From Pyricularia pennisetigena (taxonomy: Eukaryota; Ascomycota; Sordariomycetes; Magnaporthales; Pyriculariaceae), in assembly GCF_004337985.1 (NCBI RefSeq), contig NC_043742.1, forward strand, positions 6,280,389 to 6,344,388: a stretch of DNA of 64,000 nucleotides. Direction: 5' to 3'. Made by a program: the position numbers and the translations under genes. Shown here piece after piece: positions 50,685-60,749 of this stretch. Position 1 is the stretch's first letter. Each line of letters opens with the position of its first letter. The notes below the pieces were generated by a model, which saw only the letters and a program-made list of their open reading frames with translations, ran no database searches and had not been told where the DNA came from.

Positions 50685-51267
50685 AGTGTCTGGCCGACAT
50701 AGCCAGAGCTGTGTCCATGACATTTCGCAAGGGGTGTGGAGACATGAAGGGTGGGTTTTTTTGGAGGGGTTTTTTTTCCTTTGCCTATAATGAAGGTCGA
50801 GTTTCGTCAAGTCGGGTTTTAAAGTAATCGCGTAAAGGAGGATATAATAGGGACGAAAGTCATTTCTGTTCTGTTCTTTTCACTTGTCTACGACAAAAGG
50901 CTTTGGGTATATATCAATACTCTTTGTTATAATATTTTGTTTGATTTAATTTTTTTTTTTTTTTTAAGACAGTCTCATTGGCGCCTTCTGTCCATCCCCG
51001 AACCACTCATCGACGACCAATAAGTAGTAGCAACAAAAGTTCCGACTATCACCTCAAATCTCCGTCTAAAAACTTGTAGTTTGCCGCTTCATGTACTCGG
51101 GCTGATCTTATACCGGAAGCTGCGATCTGGGTGCTCAAACGAGGTTATAGAGATATGACTGCAAGCGATAGACTAGGTTACGTCGCAAATACCGAGGCGC
51201 CATGTCGACTTTGTTCCTCCCCCCATGCTTGCTGTAATCTTTTCAATCCTCCGTCATTGCTGCCTTT

Positions 51268-51298
<31 letters not shown>

Positions 51299-51526
51299 CT
51301 CCCGCCGTAGTAATCAAAAATCACCCCACAGGGCATAAGCGAATGATAGCAAGCTAGAAGCCTGGATGCGAACGAGCCGACCTGCATTGTTCGGCTCTTC
51401 TTGATGCTGACCCGCTGTATTTGAAAATGGCTGCCTGGCAGGCATCGCCGAGACACGGTTTGGGGCCTAAATCCTCAAGATAATCCCAGATGGTATAGTA
51501 AAGGTAAATACAGATAGTGAGATGAA
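50685..51526. other. intergenic region with a poly(T) tract
   Basis: This holds the 3' UTR of the MFS gene and the upstream side of the small secreted-peptide gene. T runs lie at 50950-50965 and at 51269-51298 (30 nt). I see no gene. Confidence 0.6.
51269..51298. repeat. poly(T) tract, 30 nt
   Basis: Uninterrupted T run of about 30 nt in intergenic DNA. Confidence 0.95.
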
Positions 51527-51534
51527 TATAAATA
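51527..51534 (+). promoter_or_regulatory. TATA box candidate (TATAAATA) of the cysteine-rich peptide gene
   Basis: TATAAATA begins 154 nt upstream of the ATG at 51681, and no ATG occurs in the DNA between them. This supports the start codon and a short leader. Confidence 0.5.
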
Positions 51535-51680
51535 AGTGACATTGGGAACTAAGAAGCCTGCCTGCCCGACATATATACGCGTTCCTACATCCCAACCCGA
51601 TAATCAAAGAATTGGCCGTCTAAACAACCTTCCCACGACCCTCCCTCCCCAACCGCAAAACGAAAAAAAAAAGAAAGAAA

Positions 51681-52013
51681 ATGAAGCCCTTCGCAATCCT
51701 AGCTACCCTCCTTACCGTCGCCAGTTTCACCGCAGCTGAGAGCTGCAGAAAATTGCAGTAAGCACAAGCCTGCTGCTCCGGACGGGGGCGTTGAATTGCC
51801 AGCACCCTCATCGTCGCAGGGCAGAACTCCTCCCACACCGCTCCCCCCCCCCCAAAAAAGGGGTCATTGGCTGACACAAAAGAACTGAGCAGGTACACGG
51901 AAATTTGCAAGTGCGGTCGCACATGCTACAAAACCAGCAACGGCGGCTGCAACCCGGTCGGCACCCCTGATGTACCCTGCCCACGGAAGAGGGTGGCGGG
52001 CCCACAGACGTGA
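51681..52013 (+). CDS. small secreted cysteine-rich protein, 65 aa
   Basis: Two exons, 51681-51757 and 51893-52013, encode 65 residues. The 135-nt intron starts GTAAGC and ends TGAGCAG; without splicing the frame stops one codon past the donor. Residues 1-19 form a clear signal peptide (Lys after Met, a Leu/Ala/Val core, cleavage expected near A18-A19). The mature part of about 46 residues has six cysteines (22, 31, 33, 37, 45, 55), an even number that could form three disulphides. It contains the pattern C-x-C-x3-C and ends in a basic stretch. A TATA-like box and an ATG-free leader precede it. I do not recognise a family. Size, secretion signal and cysteine content match many fungal candidate effectors and antimicrobial-type peptides, but function is unknown. 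It lies 1 kb downstream of the MFS gene on the same strand. Confidence 0.72.
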
Positions 52014-52559
52014 GCCTGCTTGTTTTGTGTGTTTTGGACAGTTTTTCCTAGGTGAGAGGTGGGAAGAGCAAGAGTTAAAAGGGCTCTTTTGGTATTGTTT
52101 TTTTTTTCTTTCTTTTTTTTTTTTCTCTTTAGACCATAGAATCATATCGCCTTGGAAAATAGTAGTAGACATCCACAAGGCGGATAGGTAAAAAATAAGA
52201 CCGGACTGACCCTTGAATGCCCAGGGCCCTAGTAAATCTATTATGGCTGCATAAAGAACATGTATGTTGCTGTAGTTAGGAAAGAGGAAATTACGATGAA
52301 ATCGAGGAGAAAAGGCAAACTAAAAAATGAGGGAAAAAAAACCTCAAAATTGATGTCAAGCCAAAGAATGAAACAGATCCATCCACAGCTCCCCAAGTCG
52401 GGGCCCGGCAAATGTAAGCATTAGCAGCAGAAACGCAAAAGAAAAGTCTTCAAAGTCAGACCAGGAAGTGCTGTTCGCACAAAACAGAGAACTGGTTCCC
52501 TTATGAGATGATTTGCGAAAATACCACCCCGTACCGATCCCAGACATGCTGCCTCAAGC
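52014..52559. other. convergent intergenic region
   Basis: The 546 bp between the stops of the small secreted-protein gene (+) and the divergent kinase gene (-) should hold two 3' UTRs. Only T-rich runs near 52100-52125 stand out. Confidence 0.6.
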
Positions 52560-55454
52560 CTACGGGTTGGCCGGCGGTGCTGGTGCTGTTGGTACTATTG
52601 GTGCTGGCGTTGCCGGATCCGGCTGAGCCTCGGGGAACGGAGGCACAGGCGGAGGTGCGACAGGGGCCGGAAAGGGCTCTTGGGGATTCGTATATATTGG
52701 GTCCGCGGGTTCCGGCTGAACATATCGAAACCAGTTGTCGAACTCGGCTCGCAATTTACTACTCTGGTCATCGCTAAGGGCCTCGAGCTTCTTCATGGCC
52801 GTCTCGACTATCGCCTCAGGGGTAGGTCGGTTGCAAGGCTCATGGGCAAGCATTCTGCACACCAGCTCCTTCAGATCGGGGTCCACGTCGCCGAAACCAT
52901 CGTCCGTAGGGTGGAGCAGAGGATAGCCGTAATGCCACCACACGCTGGGAGGAGGTACGCCGATCGCGCAGGTAGAAGGAACCAGAGGAGAAAGGGGTTG
53001 CAGCCGCGTGATGCATGACCATAGAACCTATAAGGCAAATTTATTAGTCGCTATGTTTTCTATGGATGGAATGTCATAGGGACAGCTTCTTGCTCTCAAC
53101 TTACCATACCGCACATCCATACGTTGGTCCAATAGCCAATGGCACCCGCCACACAACCGGGCTGAGGGCTAAGATGTTCACGTCCCGAGCCGTCCTTTCT
53201 GTAGAACTGTGCAAAGGGAAGCGACTTGACCTCATTCCATTGATCGGTGAATTGCTCCTGCTCACCGGATGGGGGGTTTTGCTTAGTTTGTGCATCGAGA
53301 TAGCAGCTTTTGATAGCAAAGACAGTGGAACTTACAGGTGCCCAAAAGCCTTTCTTACAGCCTCGCGAGGTAAGCATTACCGAGTGCCTTCAGCAACCAT
53401 CTCGTTAGCTAAATAGTCAATCTAAGGTCTTGCTTGCGGATTGATTAACTCACGAATCATGGCAGCGGGATTGCAAAGACATGCAGTGTGATAAGCCAAA
53501 ATCGGCAATCTGTTAGGCATGGTAAGATGAAATGTCAGTATCGCAACTTGGAAGACGGTCATCACGATTGAGGGGTCGGTCTATTACTCACCACCAACTG
53601 AGGCAATTCTAATTTATAGAAATATGAGAGTTCAGCATCGCTCTTATATCGAAGTGGATTCCATCCAGGTGATTGCTTGGACCGAACTTACCAGGGTGAG
53701 CTTCCGGGTCATCAGTCATGAAGACTACGAAGAACAAGCAAAATCGTTAGCTGATCATAATCTATGCCGTTTTAACGAAGAGCATGAATAGCCTACTGTT
53801 AGTAGGGTCCAGATCGAGGTGAGCCAAGTTCAGTCCGCGTAGGGCCGGTGCGGTCGACTCTGTGATCAAAGGACCCTCCTCGGGCAACAAATCGTTTGCG
53901 TTAGAAGCAATCCTGACCGGCGCTCGCATGGCAATGCATCCTCTACCCACTTGTGACGAGAAAAAAAAGTAGACTGTTAGCGAGACCATCCGGACAGCAT
54001 GATCATATCTGACACGGGCAAACTCACAGCACTCCACAAAGTTCCAAAGCACTCTATTGGTTAGTTGCGACCCCTTGAAGGCAGACAAACAAAGGAAATG
54101 ATTCAGATTCCCCCTGTTGCAATGTTTGAGGATTATCATTTGGTCGCTCGAATCGCGTTCTTTGATCGCTTGCAAAGTTGCCGCGTCGAGATTGTTGTTA
54201 CCGAGCGACTCGTGAACTTCCTTGAGACTTGCAAGTTGGACGATGTGACGGGAGCGCTTGAAGATCTGGAGATATTAAATTCGCAATCAATACTAATACT
54301 GCTCAGGAGCAAGTGAATGGGTGATGACTGTATAATACCTTCAGAAATGACTTTTCACGCTCCTCAATAGTCCCTCCCTCTCGAGAGTTAAACTTGACGA
54401 CAATGCGTTCGATAGCCCCTGTTGTTTCATTTTTCAGCTCAAAGAGAGCTGCAATACCAAAGCCACCCTGTCCCAGGATACTGTTATGTAAAACATACAG
54501 TCAGAATCATTGCCCGGTGCACAAGACATCATTCTAGAAGTCAAATCGTCCAAACGCTTACCGAACAAATTTCGCCCCAGCAGCCGCGAGGTCTTTGGCT
54601 CCGCTGTTGATAGCTGTTCTCGCCGTTTCGTTCGTGGGGATTGCTGGGAGGCGGTTGCCGTATTGATGAGCCAGATACTCGCCACGACGATAAAACACTG
54701 CGTACTTTTTATCCTTTGCTATCATCTGAGAGATGGTCTGGGTTCGGCGATCTTGCATGGACTGGAGAGTTAGAAGCTTTTCGGTCACAGGCACACTACC
54801 GGGAGGCCGCGCAGTGAATATTGCCCTCCGATCAACCGCTTTCCATTCATCGCCCTTGCCCCTTCTGTAGAAGTCTGCCTTGTCGCAGTGAGCTTGGAGA
54901 CGGAAGTCGTGGGCACGCTTGTTTGCCGCTTGAGTCCTCTGCAATGCTTCCAACCTGGCTTTTTTTGCTCTCTCATCATGCTCCTCTGGAGGCCTCGCAG
55001 GGTCCCCTGGGTCCTCCGAAGGTCGCTTTCTGGATGTGGCGGGACCGGGCTGCTGCACAGCAGCTAGAGGCTGGCCTTGGACTTGGGGATTGACCTGTCT
55101 AGACTGATCATCGTTCTGCTGCTGTTGACCCTGATTAAGCATCTGTTGTTGCATCAACAGCTGCTGTGATGCCAAATTCGGGCCGGTTGGTCGGGGAATA
55201 GTAGGAGCAGCGGCAGTAGCGCCACGGGCAGGCCTGAACGGAAGGGAGCCTAGAGCTTGCTGCGGAATCGGATAGTTCTGCTGATTGTACTGGTTCCGGG
55301 CATTTTGGGCGTCTGCGCGTTGTTGGCGTTCTTGAGCACGAGCTGTAGCGTTAAGATAGGGCTGCTGGGATGAACTGTCCTGTCGACGAGGGTTGCCAGT
55401 ATTCCTGTTGGCATTGCGGCCTGCTCTGCCGCCCCGATTCCTGTTTGGAGACAT
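52560..55454 (-). CDS. divergent protein kinase with Gln-rich N-terminus, non-canonical catalytic loop
   Basis: Ten exons: 54562-55454, 54339-54480, 54028-54265, 53797-53949, 53692-53724, 53592-53608, 53454-53509, 53336-53387, 53105-53257 and 52560-53027, for 734 residues. All nine introns (66-83 nt) are GT..AG and keep frame. Residues 1-297 are disordered and Gln/Asn/Arg/Pro-rich. The kinase domain runs from about 299 to 650: GQGGFG at 301-306, K327 in VVK, HLDLDPTN at 468-475 with D470 and N475, DFG at 495-497 and APE at 527-529. A Pro/Ala-rich tail ends the protein. Lys, both Asp and Asn are kept, so it may be active. The catalytic loop has Leu for Arg (non-RD) and Asp where most kinases have Lys. 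It resembles fungus-specific kinase-like families rather than a named yeast kinase. The gene was never open in one frame, and a 17-nt exon makes mis-annotation likely. Confidence 0.85.
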
Positions 55455-56904
55455 GAGTGCTTTGGGGACTTGTTGTATAATGCGATTTTCAAGTTCTTCT
55501 TACTCTGGTAAGACAACACTGAGAGTCGGGAGTTTCTACACGAGGGCGATGCATGTCAAAGGTAATAAGGGAAATATCTTGTGTTGATTAGACAGCATTG
55601 GGAAGACAGAAACAAAGGAGCCATCGGGAGAGGAGTCCAATGGTTCCAGCATGCAAGCGGCATTAACATCATGAAGTCGTTGAAAGACAAAGCAGAGGTG
55701 AGCCGCGATATTTGTGTTCTGATGGATCTCATATCCGAAAACGGAATGGTTGTCAGAATCAAAGCTTGCATGCCGATTGAGCGACTGAGAAACAAACTTA
55801 AAAACCCATGATTGACCGAAAACATCGAGTACTCGGACAGCCAAAGATGCGAGAAAGCAAGAAATCAATCGTAGTTTAGGCTAGAACCATCGCTTGATGG
55901 TGAGTATTGATCCCTACCTTAGGAAATAGGGCCGCGAGGTCAAGGTTCACTGGAGCAATAACTCTGTCTGTCTGGTCGTATCATATGGTTTATGGTGACC
56001 GATTAGACGATTCAATTGTCGAACCGACAGGTAGATAGATAGAAGCTGAAGTTTATGGGTCCTTTGGAGATGTTATAGCTGCACTGAAGAAAGAAGCCGA
56101 CAAGGTGTGTGTTTGTACTTGTTCATTACATCAAACCCCCACATAATGCACATAGTGGATGGGCCATGGGGTGGGTAGATGACTAATTGAGGCTTGCGCA
56201 TGCTCGCAGGACAATGTGGAACCAATTTCAACGTTGGAACATATCCCTAGCGTCGGATGGCCAGTGGACTCGCCCGGCCGCTAGCTGAGGTACTACTGTA
56301 CACTGTACACGCAACGCAATCGCGACGAGACCCCAGCAGCCCAATCCTTTCACTGTCTATCGAATTGAGGCCAGTGGGTAACTTTGCTGTTGTCAACAAT
56401 CGCTACTGGCGGCGATGTTTACTCAGTCCTGCACCACGAAGAAGCCTTTGTATTTTCCTCTTTTCATACTGGATTAGCCTGCACACTGCCTCAGCTGGCC
56501 TCATGAGCAGCAGCAGTAACGACCTGCACCACCGCTACCACCGCCATCTCCTTCCGTTACATCCACCACCACCACGCGCGTGTCGACTTTGACAGCTTCT
56601 CTGTTTCGGCATCTGCACGCTGAGGCCCTCCTCTCGTTTAAAGCAAGCATCAAAATCCACCATTCAGTCTGGCTGCCAAGAGCCGTCGACCGACTGCTGG
56701 CAACCGCTCGACAATCCCTCAAACAAAACAAAAAAACAAAAAAAAAAAAAAAAAGGTGCTGCCTGCCACGAATCGAATAGCCGAATCCCAACATCTGTGC
56801 AGCCTTCTTGGTGCACTGAGGAGCCCCGAGCCCTCTCATGACGACAAATCCCCAGAATTCGTTTTCGCCAGCTTCCTTCCGACCGATTCAGACTTCCCCT
56901 CACG
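55455..56904. other. divergent intergenic region between the kinase and Tre-like genes
   Basis: This 1.45 kb holds two divergent promoters. Overlapping open frames of about 75-110 residues on both strands at 55536-55868 have no recognisable content. Close to the Tre-like gene there are CT- and CA-rich stretches, an A run near 56738-56754, and an upstream ATG at 56838. Confidence 0.55.
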
Positions 56905-56933
56905 ATGCCCTCCAACTCAAACCACCGGTATGA
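56838..56933 (+). other. overlapping upstream open reading frame of the Tre-like gene
   Basis: An ATG at 56838 opens a 31-codon frame that ends at TGA 56931-56933, past the main ATG at 56905 and in another frame. If the transcript includes it, ribosomes that start here would bypass the main start, so it could lower translation. The transcript start is unknown. Confidence 0.35.
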
Positions 56934-59727
56934 GGCTCTTCAAGACCTAGCGCCGATACCGACGTACGATGAGGCCGTGGCCGGGAGCAGCGGCCCGCCG
57001 CAAGAAACCAGATCCCTGCTGCGCACCCATCAACGCAGCAACTCAACAGCCACCGACCCCGACACCCCACTCCGGTCGCGCCGACAGAATGGCAACAATT
57101 ACAGACCACCGACGGTGGAGACGGACGATGAGGACAGCTTATGGGGCTCAGACGATGGGGAAGGCGATGCGGCCCAGGTCAGGAGGGAGATGCAAGAGTT
57201 GGAGATGGAGGACGATGATGACCATGCCGTTGGTAGGGGCCGTTCTACGATATTCGGGAAACGTCTCGGCTTTTCGCTGCCACGATGGAGATGGAGGTGG
57301 CAGATGCCGCGACTCCGGATACAACTACCGACCGCCAACGCGACCACTTCAGGGGCCGGTCCCAGTTCGTCGGGAGAGGGTAGCGGATCGGGCGACACGG
57401 CATCGGACCGGTTACTACCGTTGCGCACGCTTTGGGAGCGGATGCCACCAGTCAATGCCGCGCAGGTCTGTCTCGTGTTTGGTCGCATCTTTGCCATCTT
57501 CCTGATCCTTGGTTTCTTGTATTTTGTCTTCATGAGCGACCTCATGAGAGGCATGCGACATGTTGGAGAATACAACCCCGAGTCCGTCCGCTCGTGGCTC
57601 TTGGTCCACGTGAACCCCAACAATATCCGAGACCACCTGCAACACTTTACGAGCTATGCCCACATGGCCGGCACAGAGGGCGACTATGCGCTGGCGACCG
57701 ACGTCAAGAACAGCTTCGCCAGCTACGGCCTCGAGGACGTCTCGGTGGAGGAGTACTACGTTTACATAAACTACCCTAAGAAGGATGGTCGCGCCGTGGA
57801 GGTTTTGGACGGCGAGAACAAAGTCCAGTGGTCGGCAAAGCTTGAAGAGGAGGAGCACGCCGCCGAGTCGGCAGGTAGGCAGACATACGCTTTCCATGGC
57901 CACTCGAAGAGTGGGGTCGTACAGGGGCCACTCATGTATGCCAACTATGGAAGCAGGGAGGACTTCAAGAGGTTGTACGATACCGGCATTGAGACAAAGG
58001 GAGCCATTGCCCTAGTCAGGCATTACGGCTCTCAGGAGGATGTTGGGCTGAAGGTCAAGGCGGCCGAGTTGGCAGGTTTCGCGGGCTGTATCGTATACAG
58101 CGACCCGAAGGATGACGGCTTCAGGCTGGGCGAGCCCGCGCCCAATGGGAGGTACATGCCCGAGGACGGAGTACAACGTGGTTCGGTATCATTGTCGAGC
58201 TGGCTCATGGGAGACCCTTTGTCGCCCGGTTGGGAAAGCACACAGAAGATTCCAACTCGGTTGGAGCCGGAAAAGTCAAAGGGGCTCGTGCAAATCCCCA
58301 GCATCCCGCTCGCCTGGCGGGATGCTAAAGAACTACTCAAGCGACTGCAAGGCTTTGGTGTCAAAACGCCCGAGGACTGGATCGGAGGCGTGCCCGACGT
58401 GAAAGAATGGTGGACTGGCAACCTGTCTTCACCCATCGTACGGTTACGAAACGAGCAGGACGAGGTCAAAAAGAAGGAGATTTGGAACGTCTACGGGCGA
58501 ATCAGCGGATACGAACAGCAAGCCAAGTCTATCATTATCGGCAACCGTCGCGACTCGATGGCCTTCGGAGCTGCAGGTCCAGGCTCCGGCACGGCCGTCA
58601 TGATGGAAGTTGCGCGCTTGTTTGCCGATTTGCGCGCACGTGGGTGGGTGCCCATGCGGACTATTGACTTTATGAGCTGGGACGGAGGCGAGTTCAACAA
58701 TGCCGGCTCGACCGAGTTCGTGGAGAAGAATCTGGACTCGTTGCGCGCCGATGCAATGGCCTACATAAATCTCGACGAGGCAGTCACGGGCTCAACTTTC
58801 CGTGCGTCCGGCTCGCCCTTCTTCCGTCGCCTGATCCTGCAGGTGCTCCATCGGATCAACGATCCGATCGCGAACCAGACCCTTCGGGCAATCTGGGATG
58901 AGCGCAACAGCAAACTAGAGGGCCTTGGCTCCGCGTCTGACTACGCAGCATTCCAAAACATTGCGGGCACGTCATCGCTCGACATCGGCTTCAGCGGCGT
59001 CGAAAATGAGCACGGCCGGCACCCCCGCAAGTCGAGCTATGATGACTTTGAGTGGATGCAGCGGCAGGGTGACCCCCAGTTTATATATCACACGCTTCTA
59101 GCCCAAATATTGGCCATGATCATTATTGAGCTCGCAGACCGACCCATCATTCCTTTGGACACAGACGCGTTCGCCGACAGCCTCTCCGCGTGGGCCGACG
59201 AGTTTGTCGAATGGTCCGGAAACAAGGGCGCGAATCAGAACGGCCAACCGCCCTTTGAGATCATGAAGCTGCGCGAAGCAGCCGAGTATCTAGCCGCTGA
59301 GACGAGAAAGTTTGGCAAGTGGGAGATCAAGTGGGAAAACATGGTCCTGTCGACGAGCTCGTACGAGCCCCTGATCCTTGGGAGGCAGAGGATGGAGTTT
59401 AACGCTCTTATGGGCCGGCTGGACTCGAACTTGCTTGATTTTGATCAACATGGTGGGGTAAGTTGAAATCATATCACATGCCTCTTGAATTTGCTATCTG
59501 CCCGAGTACTAACACTGTTGTTTGTGATGATGAAAAAGGCGCCAAACCGCACCCAGTTCAAACACGTCTTGTTTGGCCCTCAATTATGGAACAGTCGGGA
59601 GCCAGGATACTTTCCCGCCATACGCGATGCAGTTGAGGCGGAAGACTGGAAGACGGCGAGCGAAAGGCTCGAGACGGCTGTCAAGGTCATGAGAGCTGCC
59701 GGTCTTCAACTGGAATCTCCCTCATGA
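56905..59727 (+). CDS. transferrin-receptor/Tre-like membrane protein, inactive M28 peptidase fold
   Basis: Two exons, 56905-59457 and 59539-59727, encode 913 residues. The 81-nt intron has GTAAGT, the branch GTACTAACA and AAAAAG. A cytosolic, disordered acidic N-terminus (1-187) carries IPTYDEA near residue 18, similar to PPxY-type ubiquitin-ligase docking sites. It is followed by one membrane helix (188-212), a protease-associated domain (about 330-490), an M28 peptidase-like domain (about 535-770) and a dimerisation domain to the end. The order matches glutamate carboxypeptidase II, the transferrin receptor and yeast Tre1/Tre2. Of the zinc-site residues, the usual His is R548, the bridging Asp is G558, the catalytic Glu is G595 and the last His is missing; only E596 and D624 remain. 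Catalysis is therefore unlikely. Yeast Tre1/Tre2 act as Rsp5 adaptors in vacuolar sorting of metal transporters; a similar role is inferred. Confidence 0.9.
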
Positions 59728-60749
59728 ATTGAATATATACATGTCTCCTTTATGTTTGTCTTCTATGTATCATTTTTTTTTATCCCAGTTTATCTCTCAT
59801 GTGCAAAAAGAAAAAAATGGCGGCTCTCTTTCTCTCTCACTGTTTCTCTTTGGTTCCTGTTTCCTGTTTTTATCCCTTCCTTATAGGGCCTAACATTTGT
59901 AAATAAAGCCACACAACCTCTATTTTTTTTTCTTTTTTCTTCTTTTCCTTGGTTGTCGGATCAAAAGAAGAAGAAGCAAAAAAAAGGATAGGGGAAGCAA
60001 GAGGACCACACAAGCCACCCTTTTGGGGGGGTGCGAGAGGGGAGAAGAGAAAATGGTGGGCATGGGCGGACTGACCACTTTTTTCTTTCCTTTTTCTATC
60101 TCCTTGGTTCTCTTTTCTTTTCTTTTTTGTTTTTTCTTCCTTTCACAACAGCATCGGCATGGCGTTTTGACATGAAATGTTAACTTTTGTGCACCCACCC
60201 CCCCTTTTTTTGTTTTGTGCATGGTCGAAACCTAAAGATTTATTGTTGTCCCCGTTTCGACGTAAATACTCGCTTACCCACGCGGGTTGGCGTGGAATTG
60301 AAATATATGCATGTCCGCTTATGCCCCTGTCCCCCCGTGCTCTGCTTCTCTTGGATCAGCGTTGATGCGGTGCCCCTCCAAACCCAAATCAGCCAGGCTT
60401 TGGTCTTGAAGGCGAGGCTGGGAGGTCATTTGTGTATGCGTCGATTCAAACAAGAAAAGGCCGACCATATCAGCCCGTTGAAGAAAGCGTCGCTGATCAA
60501 AAACACTATCTACAGTACAAAGGGGGACAAAAAGACGGCGGAAAAAAAAAATTGATATACGGCTTCATTCACCAACTCCAATGCTAGCTCGGGACAAGCT
60601 TTGAAACTTTCTTTTATCTGGAACATGGCGTGGAATTAAAGAGAAAAGAGAGAAAGAAAAAGCCCATCTACAGAACCCCGGGAAATACAGCTTTGTACAC
60701 TGTCTCGTCTCCCCAGGTGCCACAAACTCAAACAAATAAAGCTTCACTT
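59728..60749. other. convergent intergenic region between Tre-like and VPS35 genes
   Basis: The stops of two convergent genes face each other across 1.02 kb. AATAAA at 59902-59907 is a candidate poly(A) signal for the Tre-like gene, about 175 nt after its stop. The rest is rich in T- and CT-runs. No gene is seen. Confidence 0.6.
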
